Notes under the pieces: generated by a model
Databases searched by the model: none
Told to the model about the DNA's origin: nothing
The model's input: only the letters and a program-made list of their open reading frames with translations
In this document: positions 26,440 through 37,769 of the stretch, piece after piece
Numbering within the stretch: the first letter of the stretch is position 1
Layout of the letters: every line of letters begins with the position of its first letter
Program-made: the position numbers and the translations under genes
Source: Halocaridina rubra
Lineage: Eukaryota; Arthropoda; Malacostraca; Decapoda; Atyidae
Reading direction: 5' to 3'
Length of the DNA: 40,000 nt
NCBI GenBank assembly: GCA_037179515.1
Contig: JAXCGZ010009452.1
Span: 132,501-172,500, forward strand

Positions 26440-26715
26440 TATTTCATGCAGGTTAGCAAATATGCAGGCTGCCATTTGGGATCAACTATAGAATATGCAT
26501 CTTAAAACTACTAACTAGAAAGGGTTGTATTATAAATCTGCATTAAACTATTTGGCTTAACTGAAGAAAAGGCACCTAAAATCTACCAATTTGGGAAGCA
26601 CCGTAATACGAATCAATTGTAGAAAACTAACCTCAATACTACTAACAGAAGTAGTATACTACATGTATATTATGAAATTTGGATCAAGTGAAGGAAAAGC
26701 ACCTCAAGCTGACGT
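26440..26715. repeat. Degenerate minisatellite, unit about 75 bp, left part
   Basis: Units share the order (t)GCATTA..CTATTTGGATCAACTG.AGAAAAGCACCTCA.AACTAC. About four decayed copies lie here and about three more at 27430-27665. The two parts are separated by unrelated DNA that includes a LINE tail. Confidence 0.55.
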
Positions 26716-27267
26716 GTAGGGGGTATTTTATTTTTATTTACACATATATGTCTCTTCTAATTACTTCATCTACAAAATTAGAGGGATGGAGGAGTCAAAC
26801 ATGAGTCTTGCGAGAATGGACAAGATGTTTATTTTGAAGTCTCCTTACAAACAGCTGGCAGCCCAAAAAGTTCTCGGGATAAGGCAGTCTGGAGTTCCCC
26901 TGCTTTGATCTGATGACTAGCAGCCTAACTAACTAACTCTATCTGAAAATTCTGCTTTTCATATCTCAACCCAGCCTCCAGACACATAGGAGGAAGTAGT
27001 CCTTCAGTGTATCTTTTACCAATCAGTTTTACTCTTGGTCAAAAGTCTAAATACGAATTTGCTGAACTCGCTCTATGAGGAGGTTCGGGTCATCTGCCGA
27101 TTACTTTTCCAGTTTCGTGATAGCTTTTCCAGGACTTGAACTTGGGCTGGTTTCGTTGATTACTTTCAAACGATGACCTTTGGGTCATGTCATCCCGGAG
27201 GTGGTCAATCGACGGCCCTCATACTGACCTTTGTTCCTCCCATGAGGGTGGCAAACAATTTTTTTTT
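26716..27267. other. Unassigned DNA between the minisatellite halves
   Basis: No open frame or repeat match is visible. Together with the LINE tail at 27268-27418 it may be one insertion that split the minisatellite. Confidence 0.3.
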
Positions 27268-27418
27268 TTTATGATTGTGACACCAGGACGGGCCAAAAAA
27301 AATAAAAATAAAATAAAACAACCCTCATCGGGCCTGAGCACGAAAAATACATAAAGAGAAACAGAGATGGAGAGTGTAATGACTTGTCAGATGTGAAGGG
27401 ATAAAAGATGTGTGATGA
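27268..27418 (-). mobile_element. LINE 3' tail copy (minus strand)
   Basis: The reverse complement of 16108-16275, including CTGACAAGTCATTACACTCT and GGCCCGTCCTGGTGTCACAA followed by an A-rich end. It is a 5'-truncated LINE insertion. Confidence 0.65.
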
Positions 27419-27429
27419 CGAAAATAGTA

Positions 27430-27665
27430 CAGACTGGAGCTACAGCGTATTACTTTTGCATTAGATAATATACTATTTGGATCATTTGTAGGAAAGCACC
27501 AAAAAACCACAGACTGCAGCAACATCGTTTTATATTTGCATTAGACAATACACTATTTGGATCAACTGCAGAAAACGCAACTCAGAACTACAGAGTGGAG
27601 AATAAGTGCATTATACTATAGTATATATGGAATCAACTGAGCAAAGTGCGCCTCAGAATCCTAAG
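27430..27665. repeat. Degenerate minisatellite, unit about 75 bp, right part
   Basis: About three units are present, the clearest being TTTGCATTAGACAATACACT then ATTTGGATCAACTGCAGAAA and CAGAACTACAGAGTGGAG. It continues the array begun at 26440. Confidence 0.55.
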
Positions 27666-27678
27666 TAGTGAACCAATG

Positions 27679-28267
<589 letters not shown>

Positions 28268-28279
28268 CAGAACTGTCCC

Positions 28280-28476
28280 AGTAATCACCGTGGATCAAGC
28301 GGTAGCGCCCGCGACTTTGAGGCGTCAGGTCAAGGGTTCGCGCCCCGTCACGGTCTGAGGTTAGCAAGGCCATGCACTCAGGGTAATGATTACATCTGCC
28401 AAAACAAATCCTTCGCAAGAAGGCAACTGTCCTAGCCCTTGGATGATAAGTTAGTCCGTGACGTAAAACCGGAACA
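28280..28476 (+). mobile_element. tRNA-derived SINE, copy 4
   Basis: About 197 bp, with the head TCACCGTGGATCAAGCGGTA, the B-box GGTTCGCGCCCC and the 3' end GTAAAACCGGAACA. It is flanked by a perfect 17-bp target duplication, ATCACCAGAACTGTCCC (28263-28279 and 28477-28493). Confidence 0.93.
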
Positions 28477-28831
28477 ATCACCAGAACTGTCCCTGGACAG
28501 GATTCGAACCTAAAGGACACTGACAATCCATTAACTTATATATACTGAAGGTCTAAATGATGTAGGAACTCCCTACTGCTAGCTGCTAGAGCGGGGAATA
28601 AAGACACCCTTTAGTACAGATTCGAATCTACAGCGTACTGAAATCTCCAGCAACTGACGTAAGGAATTACCCAATGTACCAGTGAAGGTCTAAGGGTACT
28701 TTCACACTATAGTGGCACGTCACACATAGCATGCCACGTGGGAGCTAGTTGAAAACGAAGATCTGGAGATATATAAATCCTTTCACACAGAAGTGGCGTG
28801 ATACGTCCCACTGACGTAATACTAGCGCCCA

Positions 28832-30769
28832 TGTGTTATCTTGAGTGTGTAAGTTAGACAGAGGCTCTTTGTTCTTTGTATTGAGCTGACAAAGTAATAA
28901 GTATTATCAGGGAGATGACAGATTTATAGCGTAAGTCCATTAGCATTTCACATTCCTATCTTGATGATCTATAGCCAGCCTCCATAATAAACTATACATT
29001 ATACATACATATATACGATAAGGATACATACAAAACTTATGTTACACTGTACTTTATACCAAACTGGCGTCCTTTAGGCATGCCCCTTACACTACAGGTG
29101 ATTGGTTGTTTTCCCCTTCTCTGGAAGCCTATTGGTGATACAAAAGTCAACCCACGACAGTCGGTCAGAAGCAGTCAGAGTCTTGTGGGCACTTATACAG
29201 TTAACATTTACGTTAAAGGGACAGGGGCACTAAGGCTTAGAGGAATCATGTAGATTCTAAATAAATTAAGTGTTAAGTATCTTCGCATATCTTTTATCAC
29301 CTCGCATGAAACAGCCATGGCCAACGGAGACCGACTTGTAACAATTACACCAGTGCTATACCGCTGGCTATGACCTATAATACCACATTGGTAGGTAGAG
29401 AATATCCATATGACACTGGTTAGCAACGATAGAATCGACATCTCATACAACACTGGCAACACACTGGTGGAACATAACTCTATGACTTGTGTTGACATAT
29501 GCAACACGACATCTTTGTGGCATCTGTAGTGATATTCCCATACGACATCTTGGTGGCAGCCTAGTACGATACCACGCCCAAATTACCATGAAGAGATAAG
29601 AGACTATATGCCGGTGAATCTCGTGCTTAAAAAAATGTAAGATACAGAAGAATTTAACGCATCTCTGGAAGAAATGTCAAAGGACTCACGAGTCATACAT
29701 CACCCTCCTCGACCCCGTCCCCACACTCCTGTTGGGAATGTGCCCCGAGTCTTAGACTGTCCTTTATATTTTGACAATGTGACTGTAAAAGGTCTCGTGC
29801 ACGCACCCATACATTTTGACTCTGAGGGAAAATTGCTGAAATATTGTTCACGAAGACTGAAAAACTTCAACTGGAGAGATGTGTGGTCAAGTTGGGGTAA
29901 AATTCCTGTGAGATTCACGTGCTTCACCGTGCATAGGACTGTGAGTGAAAAGATGCCTGGAATGGTGAATCGGCGATCTTATGTGAGATATGGACGACGT
30001 TGGTGAGAAAACCAACGAGCCCAGAAGAAAAGAAAACCCCCTCGCCCATGTGTTATCTTGTGTGTGTAAGTTAGACAGAGGCTCTTGGTTCATTGTATGG
30101 AGCTGACAAAGTAATTAATGTTATCAAAGAGATGACAGATTTATAGCTAAAGTCCATTAGCATTTCACATTCCTATCTCGATGATCTATAGCCAGCCTCC
30201 ATAACAAACTATACATTATACATACATATATACGATAAGGATACATACAACACTTATGTTACACTGTTCTTTATACCAAACTGGTGTCCTTTTGGCACGC
30301 CCCTCGCACTATCGGTGATCGGTTGTTTCCCCCTCTCTGGAAGCCTATTGGTGGAGGTATCACCAAGGAAACCACTCCCTGCCATCTTGGTGATACAAAA
30401 GAGTCAACCCACGACCAAGTCAGTCAGAAGAAATTAGTCAGAATCTTGTGGGCGCTTATACAGTTAACATTTACGTTAAGGGGACGGGAGCATTGAGGCT
30501 TAGAGGAATCATGTAGCTTCTAACTAAATTGAGTGTTAAGTATTTTTACATATCTATTATCACCTTGCATGAGACAGCCCTGGCCAACGGAGATCGACTA
30601 CAATTACACCAGTACTATACCGCAGGCTACGACATATAATACCACACTGGCAGGTAGAGAATATCCAGACGACACTGGTAAGCAACGATAGAGTCGACAT
30701 CTCATACGACACTGGTGACACACTGGTGGAACATAACTCTTCGACTTGTGTGACATATGCAACACGACA
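28832..30769 (+). mobile_element. LTR-like element with 680/721-bp direct repeats
   Basis: Direct repeats 28832-29511 and 30049-30769 are highly similar along their length. The right one has an extra stretch of about 40 bp near 30353. Both start TGTGTTATCTTG and end CAACACGACA (TG...CA form), and both carry an AATAAATTAAGTGTTAAG-like poly(A) region. The purine tract AGAAGAAAAGAAAA lies at 30023-30036, 12 bp before the right repeat, as a polypurine tract should. A TTGGTGGCAGC word near 29550 resembles a primer-binding site but is about 40 bp too far inside. The internal part is only 537 bp and lacks gag-pol. It could be a non-autonomous (TRIM/LARD-type) LTR element or, less likely, a tandem duplication. 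I see no clear target duplication. Confidence 0.55.
29674..30006 (+). CDS. Unidentified 110-residue ORF inside the LTR-like element
   Basis: I do not recognise this ORF. It starts at an ATG at 29674 and stops at TGA, 30004-30006. It opens with a proline-rich stretch (HHPPRPRPHTPVG), followed by mixed sequence with a plausible folded composition (LDCPLYFDNVTVKGL, then LKNFNWRDVWSSWGKIPVRF) and an Arg-rich end. No zinc knuckle, protease, RT or integrase motif is visible, so it is not an obvious gag or pol. It fills most of the element's internal region. Options are a captured host exon, a highly diverged gag, or chance. Unlike most open frames here, it is not microsatellite-derived. Confidence 0.35.
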   Translation: MSKDSRVIHHPPRPRPHTPVGNVPRVLDCPLYFDNVTVKGLVHAPIHFDSEGKLLKYCSRRLKNFNWRDVWSSWGKIPVRFTCFTVHRTVSEKMPGMVNRRSYVRYGRRW

Positions 30770-30901
30770 CCATGTGCCACGCAAGTGGCACATGGGACGT
30801 GTCACGCCAATTCTGTGCGACAGGTTTCATATATTTCATGATGTTCGTTTTCAACTGGCGTGCCACGTTCAACGTGCCACTTTGGTGTGAAAGCGGTCTA
30901 A

Positions 30902-31323
<422 letters not shown>

Positions 31324-31499
31324 GTGATTACCCTATTGTGATTACCTAATTGTGTTTACGGGAAAGTGCCCAAAGCTCGTATCTTCCCGTCTCCTGATCG
31401 GTTCCATTTTATACTTATGTGCGCATGCATGTGTGCGTATACCTAATTGTGCTTAAAGGAAAGAGCCCTAAGCTAGTAATTCCCCGCCTCCTGATCGGT
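31324..31499 (-). mobile_element. LINE-B array 2, two tail-only copies
   Basis: Two extremely 5'-truncated minus-strand copies of the LINE-B 3' end lie at 31324-31418 and 31441-31499. Each has the conserved GATCAGGAGACGGGAA-type word, CCCGTAAACACAATTAGG (varied in the second) and, in the first, a doubled AATCAC tail. A short CA-rich spacer (GTGCGCATGCATGTGTGCGT) separates them. Confidence 0.8.
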
Positions 31500-32920
31500 G
31501 TGATTACCTAATTGTGTTTACGGGAAAGAGCCCAAAGCTCGTATCTTCCCATCTCCTCATCGGTTCCATTTTATACTTAGGGATACTTATCATACCTGTC
31601 CTTAAAACTATGGATTGAGATAGCATTAACTACCTCCTCGCTTAGCCAATTCCAATTATCAACTACTCTTACACTGAAAAAGTATTTCCTTACATCCTGC
31701 AAACAAGTTTTCTTACGAAGCTTCAAACTATGATCTATAGTGGATCCCTATCCACTCTATCACAACCATGAAGGAATTTAAAGAGTCACCATATCCCCCC
31801 TCAATCTTCTAGCTTCTAGCTTCATCATAACTGAGATTGCGTATTTCTGGCACCAGTTTCGTGGCATGTCTTTGAACTTTTTCAAGCTTAGCTATGTGCT
31901 TTTTCAAGTGCGGATTCCAAAAGGGGGCTGCATATTCGAGTTTTGGCCTCACATAGGTTACATAAATATTTCTGAACATTTCCTTGTCCATGTGCCTGAA
32001 GGCTACCCTTACATTTGATAAGAATGCATATGCTGCCCTTACTATGCCATTTATATGTATTTCTGGAGACAAATCTTCCAGTATGTTTACTCCTAGATCT
32101 CTCTCATTTTCTGTCTCTTGAAGTTGTACTCCAGCCACAGAGTAGTCAAGCTTGGGCCTTCTTGCACTTGTACCCATTTTTCATTACCTTACATTTGAGG
32201 TATTGAATTTCATTAGCCACTTTTCTGACCACTCGTGCAGACTACTTAGATATTCCGGAAGTTCTCTACCATTGTTTTCGTTTCTTACTTTCTTCACAAT
32301 CTTTGCATCATCTGCAAACATATTCATGAATAAATTTACAGCCTCTGGTAGGTCATTTACATATACAAGGAACAAAAGTGGCCATAAAACTGAACCCTGT
32401 GGAACCCCACTACTAATTCTTCTCCATTCAGACACTGAATGTCTTACTCTAACCCTTTGTTCCCTTCCTTCTAAGTAAGTTTTTATCCATTTCAAGACAT
32501 TTCCACCTATTCTAGCCATTGCTTGCAGCTTCTTAATATGTCTCCCATGTGGAACGGTGTCAAACGCTTTCTGGAAGTCTAGGAATATGCAATCTGCCCA
32601 GCCCTCTAATTCCTGTAAGATTTGGCTTACTTCATCATATAATTCTAATAAATTTGTTACTGTTGATCTACCTTCTCTGAAGCCATGTTGCCTCACTGAC
32701 AAAAAGTTGAAGGATTCCAAGTGAAGAGAGATATGTTTCCTTAGTAGTTGCTCCATAACTTTGCAAACAATGCTGGTCAAGGAAACTGGTCTATAGTTCA
32801 GAGCCGTGTCCCTCTTTCCCTTTTTGAAGATAGGTATCACGTTTGCTTGTTTCCAGCATCTTGGAATCTCCCCTGACTCCAGTGACTTTTTAATATGATA
32901 CTTAGTGCCACTGATATTGA
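31500..32920 (-). pseudogene. LINE-B array 2, copy 1: RT to 3' tail
   Basis: The copy starts inside the RT N-terminal region (ISVALS) right at the tail of copy 2. RT motifs FLDFQKAFDTV, SGVPQGSVLWPLLF (one changed residue) and FADD are visible at 32840-32184. A 1-bp deletion near 32890 and another near 32185 break the frame. Small deletions have removed part of the C terminus around 31735-31815. The 3' UTR and the tail AATTAGGTAATCAC end at 31500. It is inactive. Confidence 0.88.
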
Positions 32921-33011
32921 GTGATTATCTAATTGTGATTACCTAATTGTGTTTACGGGAAAGAGCCCAAAGCTCGTATCTTCCCGTCTCCTCATCGGTT
33001 CCATTTTATAC

Positions 33012-35854
33012 TTAGGGATACTTATCATACCTGTCCTTAAAACTATGGATTGAGATAGCATTAACTACCTCCTCGCTTAGCCAATTCCAATTATCAACTA
33101 CTCTTACACTGAAAAAGTATTTCCTTACATCCTGCAAACAAGTTTTCTTACAAAGCTTCAAACTATGACCTCTAGTTCTAGAGCCAGCCATATCAAAATA
33201 TCGATCCCTATCCACTCTATCATAACCATGAAGGAATTTAAAGACTGTCACCATATCCACCCTCAATCTTCTAGCTTCGAGTGATGGTAAGTCTAATTCC
33301 CTCAGCCTCTCATCATAACTGAGATTGCGTATTTCTGGCACTGGTTTCGTGGCATGTCTTTGAACTTTTTCAAGCTTAGCTATGTGCCTTTTCAAGTGCG
33401 GATTCCAAAAGGGGGCTGCATATTCGAGTTTTCGCCTCACATAGGTTACATAAATATTTCTGAATATTTCCTTGTCCATGTGCCTGAAGGCTACCCTTAC
33501 ATTTGATAAGAATGCATATGCTTCCATTACTATGCCATTTATATGTATTTCTGGAGACAAATCTTCCAGTATGTTTACTCCTAGATCTCTCTCATTTTCT
33601 GTCTCTTGAAGTTGTACTCCAGCCACCGAGTAGTCAAGCTTGGGCCTTCTTGCACTTGTACCCATTCTCATTACCTTACATTTTGAAGTATTGAATTTCA
33701 TTAGCCACTTTTCTGACCACTCATGCAGATTATTTAGATCCTCCTGAAGTTCTCTACCATTGTTCTCGTTTTTTACTTTCTTCACAATCTTTGCATCATC
33801 TGCAAACATATTCATGAATGAATTTACAGACTCTGGTAGGTCATTTACATATACAAGGAACAAAAGTGGCCCTAAAACTGAACCCTGTGGAACTCCACTA
33901 CTAACTCTTCTCCATTCAGACACTGAGTGTCTTACTCTAACCCTCTGTTCCCTTCCTTCTAAGTAAGTTTTTATCCATTCCAAAACATTTCCACCTATTC
34001 TAGCCATTGATTGCAGCTTCCTAATAAGTCTCCCATGTGGAACAGTGTCAAACGCTTTCTGGAAGTCTAGGAATATGCAATCTGCCCAGCCCTCTCTTTC
34101 CTGTAAGATTTGGCTTACCTCACCATAAAATTCTAATAAGTTTGTTACTGTTGATCTACCTTCTCTGAAGCCATGTTGCCTCACTGACAAAAAGTTGAAG
34201 GATTCCAAGTGAAGAGAGATATGTTTCCTTAGTAGTTTCTCCATAACTTTGCAAACTATGCTGGTCAAGGAAACTGGTCTATAGTTCAGAGCCGTATCCC
34301 TCCTTCCCTTTTTGAAGATAGGTATCACATTTGCTTGTTTCCAGCATCTTGGAATCTCCCCTGACTCCAGTGACTCCTTAAATATGATACTTAGTGCCAC
34401 TGATATTGTGTTTGCGCATTTTTTAAGCACATGATATGTCATCAGGACCTGTAGCTTTATGAACATCTAAATCCATCAGCGCTTTGCATACCTCTGTGGC
34501 TGTAAGGTTGATGTTCTCTAATACCGGCCCCTGAGCTTCTATCACTGCAATCTGAGGGGGTGGGGTATTTTCTACTGTAAATACTGACTGAAACTCCTTG
34601 TTCAATTCTTTGCAGATCTCTTCATCCATCTCAGTGATGCTTCCATCCGCTCTCTTTAGCCTTAAAACCTGTTCTTTTACCTTCAGTTTTCCTCTGATAA
34701 AGCTGTGGAAAAGCTTGGGATTTTCTTTAGCCTTCCTGGTGATGTCCCTCTCATAGTCTCTCTCTGCCTCTCTCCTTTTACTTAGGTAGTAATTTCTTGC
34801 TCTTTTGTAGGTTTGCCAGGCATTTATGTTTTTTCTCCTCCTAAACCTTTCCAACATTTGTCTCTCCACTCCTTAGCTCTTTTACACCCATTATCGAACC
34901 ATTTCTCTCTGGCATGAATTACACCTACTTTGGTGACAGGTATGCAGCAATCTACTATCTTCCCATATTTCTCACAAAAGATGTCATACATTTCTTGTAC
35001 AGATTTGTTGTAAAATAAGGTTCTCCAGTCAATAACTGCAAAAAGCTCATTCATTTTGATGTAATCTCCTTTTGGATAGTTCCTCCTCATGTCCTCAGTG
35101 CCTCTACTCTCAGAAAGAATATCTTCAATGATATACTCCATCAACAACACACAGTGGTCACTCTTTCCAACTGGTGGTTCATACTCAATTTTTTCAATAT
35201 CCAACACATTATCTGTGAACATTAGATCAAGTAGTGATGGCTTATCCCCACCCCTGGCCCTTGTTGGTTCCATTACATGTTGGTGTAGGAAATTCCCTTG
35301 TACGCAATCTAGGAATCTTGCCCCGAATGAGTCCTCACCACTGTGTGGGTCAAGATTTATCCAATCTATCTCTTTATGATTAAAGTCTCCCATAATCAAA
35401 ATCCTACATTTTTTTTCCCGTGCCATGTTAACAACTGAGTTTATGACTTCAATAGTACCTATATGACTTTCCTCATAAACTTCAAGCCTATTTTGGTTCC
35501 TTGGTGGGTTGTATACAACAGTTATTATAATGCTCTCTGACCCAGTATTTATGCGAGCAACAAGAAATTCCTTGAACTCACTTTCTATAGCCAAGTTTAT
35601 TTCTTCAACTTGAATCCTTTCACTTATGAGCAGTGCTATCCCTCCACCAGTCCTCTCAGATCTTTCAACCCTTAGTATTCTGAAGCCCTTAGGAAAAACT
35701 GTGACACTGTTTATGTCCTCACTCAACTTAGTCTCTGTAATTGCTACTATATCTGCCTTACTGTTGCGAATCCTATCTTTTAATTCTACTGCCTTACCAG
35801 CTAATCCATCAGCATTTGTGTATAACAATCTTAATGAGGCCCCATCCCATGATC
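33012..35854 (-). pseudogene. LINE-B ORF2: AP endonuclease and reverse transcriptase, two frameshifts
   Basis: ORF2 normally nicks target DNA and reverse-transcribes the element RNA. The endonuclease segment (35854-34850) shows LLYTNADGL, AITETKL, VVYNPP, IMGDFNHKEIDW and VGKSDHCVL, which cover the catalytic Asn/Glu/Asp/His positions. The RT segment shows KATGPDD, PVSLTSIVCKVMEKLL, FLDFQKAFDTV, SGVPQGSVLGPLLF and catalytic FADD, then a C-terminal domain to the stop at 33012. A 1-bp deletion near 34845 and a 5-bp deletion near 34430 split it into three open segments. No ATG fits the start: the frame overlaps the end of ORF1 and continues through its stop in the -1 phase. This copy cannot make full-length enzyme. 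Confidence 0.88.
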
Positions 35855-36564
35855 TTCTGTCATTACCTTCTTTATCTCCCCTTTGTCTGGAAGAACTCTG
35901 AAATGAAAATTTTTCTTCTGTTCTTCATTTCTTTCATCATTTAACCTTCTTGCCTCTTGCAACAAGTTTTTGATCTTTCCCATCTCTTCCTGTGTTCTGT
36001 ATTGTCTAATGAACACTTCTTTGAATTCTTGAAGGTCTTTTAGACTTTTTTTTCTCAACAATATTTCCCTACATGTTTCCCCTCTCTCAAAGGTTACTTT
36101 TGTTGGTCTCGGCTTTCCTTCCCTTGAATATTTACCTAGTTGGTGTATGTTTACAATATCCTCAGGACCACAAACTACTCCAAGCTTTCTTATCAGGTCT
36201 ACAACCCTAGCTTTATTTTCTTCAAGTCTCCCCTGCCATGTTGGCTCCTGGGATTCGCTTATGCCTGACATTACCACTGTCTTCTCCTTATCAAGTGCCT
36301 GTCTGATGAGTGGGTTTGCCCTTTCCATCACAACGTCTTTCATTTTTTCGATTACTGTCTCTTTATAGTCAACTGTTTGTATGTTTTCCAGTGCCACCAC
36401 CTTTACAGCCTCTTCTACTGCCACATTCCCCTTTAGTGCATCAGCAAAGGAAGTTTTCATGGCATCATTTTCCATATTCAGCTCCTGGAACTCTTTTCTG
36501 AACTGTTCAATGTTTTCCTTAATCTGGACATTCCAAGCAGCAATCTCGTCTCTCTCAGAAGAGA
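35831..36564 (-). CDS. LINE-B ORF1 protein, 5'-truncated
   Basis: This frame is open from the copy boundary at 36564 to a TAA at 35833-35831. The first ATG is at 36475, but the frame is open 29 codons further upstream with coiled-coil-like, charged residues (SSERDEIAAWNVQIKENI), so the true start is lost. The central part (VVMSGISES ... GKYSREGKPRPTKVTFE) resembles the RNA-binding ORF1 proteins of arthropod LINEs. The end is highly charged (EARRLNDERNEEQKKNFHFR). ORF1p would coat element RNA as a chaperone. The last codons overlap ORF2 in another phase. There are no stops or frameshifts within the visible part. Confidence 0.7.
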
Positions 36565-36986
36565 GTGATTACCTAATTGTGTTTACGGGAAAGAGCCCAA
36601 AGCTCGTATCTTCCCGTCTCCTCATCGGTTCCATTTTAGACTTAGTCATACTTATCATACCTGTCCTTAAAACTATGAATTGAGATAGCATTAACTACCT
36701 CCTCGCTTAGCCAATTCCAATTATCAACTACTCTTACACTGAAAAAGTATTTCCTTACATCCTGCAAACAAGTTTTCTTACGAAGCTTCAAACTATGACC
36801 TCTAGTTCTAGAGCCAGCCATATCAAAATATCGATCCCTATCCACTCTATCATAACCATGAAGGAATTTAAAGACTGTCACCATATCCCCCCTCACTCTT
36901 CTAGCTTCGAGTGATGGTAAGTCTAATTCCCTCAGCCTCTCATCATAACTGAGATTGCGTATTTCTGGCACCAGTTTCGTGGCATG
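36565..36986 (-). pseudogene. LINE-B array 2, copy 3: C terminus plus 3' tail
   Basis: A 5'-truncated copy encoding ATKLVPEIRNLSYDERLREL through DKYD with a nearly intact reading frame (stop near 36642), then the 3' UTR and one AATTAGGTAATCAC tail that adjoins copy 2. Its 5' end begins at (CA)n in the sense orientation, joined at CATGCC. Confidence 0.87.
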
Positions 36987-37019
36987 TGTGTGTGTGTGTG
37001 TGTGTGTGAGTGTGTGTGT
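36987..37019. repeat. (TG)n at the 5' side of LINE-B array 2
   Basis: About 33 bp of TG (CA in LINE sense) with one AG interruption. It mirrors the CA tract at the start of array 1. Confidence 0.9.
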
Positions 37020-37693
37020 TAGTGAAACTATACCTAAGATTTTAAAACGTTCATACAAAAACAAAAATTAATATACGAGTAAATTCATCCGCCAATATAC
37101 TCCTCCTATTCCACATTTCATTTGTATTATTATCATTATTATTTTGTCAAGAATAATCGCACATCAGCTCCTATGTACAAGTCCTTTTTTTATGATTTTT
37201 TTATTATTTATTCAGATAACTGTAAAAGGGGACATGTGCACATGGGCATTCCCAGTGATATTGCAGTTGATAAACATTACAATCTATTTGGTTATGTATA
37301 AATAAAATATTAATAGAATTTGCAATTAATTTTAAATATTATAGCAAGTAATTAATAATAAAATATAGTGTAATAATTGATTGATGGCAGAAGAGCACTC
37401 TGCGATTATTAATTAGGAGTAATATTATTATGGTTTACATGTATTAATAGCAGATGAGCACTCTGCAATTATTAATTAAGAGTAATATTTGTAACAATAT
37501 TTTCAACAGCCCTTGTTGAGTGCTATCATTTAAGTTACATTTCCACTTTTCAACAGTACTACTGCAGACAATTTGAAGAAGATATAGAATAACAATTTTC
37601 AGGTTAGAGTAATAAGTAGGTACATATACATATGCATGCATTAATTAGATGAGCAATAGAAACGCCACTGGTGCTTCATAGTCATACATATCA

Positions 37694-37695
<2 letters not shown>
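37020..37695. other. AT-rich gap with a small tandem duplication
   Basis: 37383-37430 and 37447-37493 repeat GAGCACTCTGCGATTATTAA with few differences (unit about 63 bp). No gene is seen. Confidence 0.6.

Positions 37696-37764
<69 letters not shown>
37696..37764. repeat. (GA)n microsatellite
   Basis: A pure GA tract of about 69 bp. Confidence 0.95.

Positions 37765-37769
<5 letters not shown>

Larger units (their letters stand above)
28694..30898. mobile_element. Harbinger-like MITE split by a 1.9-kb LTR-like element
   Basis: The left half (28694 to about 28810) starts GGGTACTTTCACACTATAGT. The right half (about 30770-30898) ends CACTTTGGTGTGAAAGCGGT then C. The halves pair with each other and match the intact 218-bp MITE at 14118-14335. 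TAA flanks both outer ends (28691-28693 and 30899-30901), so the outer unit moved as one element. Similarity to the intact MITE breaks at its central CACGTCCCA palindrome, where the LTR-like element lies. Confidence 0.75.
32921..36564 (-). mobile_element. LINE-B array 2, copy 2: longest copy, ORF1 plus ORF2
   Basis: A 3.64-kb CR1/L2-like non-LTR retrotransposon reading right to left: partial ORF1 (36564-35831), ORF2 (about 35854-33012), a short 3' UTR and a tail of two AATTAGRTAATCAC repeats with no poly(A). The clade call rests on the short-repeat tail and on the ORF2 C terminus (HSLKLCKKTCLQDVRKYFFS). The 5' end is cut at 36564, where the tail of copy 3 adjoins. It is the reference copy for judging damage in the others. 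Confidence 0.85.

Noticed and set aside
28832..30769. Treating the 0.7-kb direct repeats as a simple tandem duplication.
   Set aside because: Not excluded, but the TG...CA ends, the purine tract and the related fragment at 14640-14757 favour an LTR-like element; the missing target duplication keeps confidence moderate.
35089..36683. Plus-strand frames opposite the LINE-B coding region, and similar ones at 32015-33966 and 20014-20581 minus.
   Set aside because: They are antisense shadows of ORF1 or ORF2 and repeat in every LINE-B copy at the same place.
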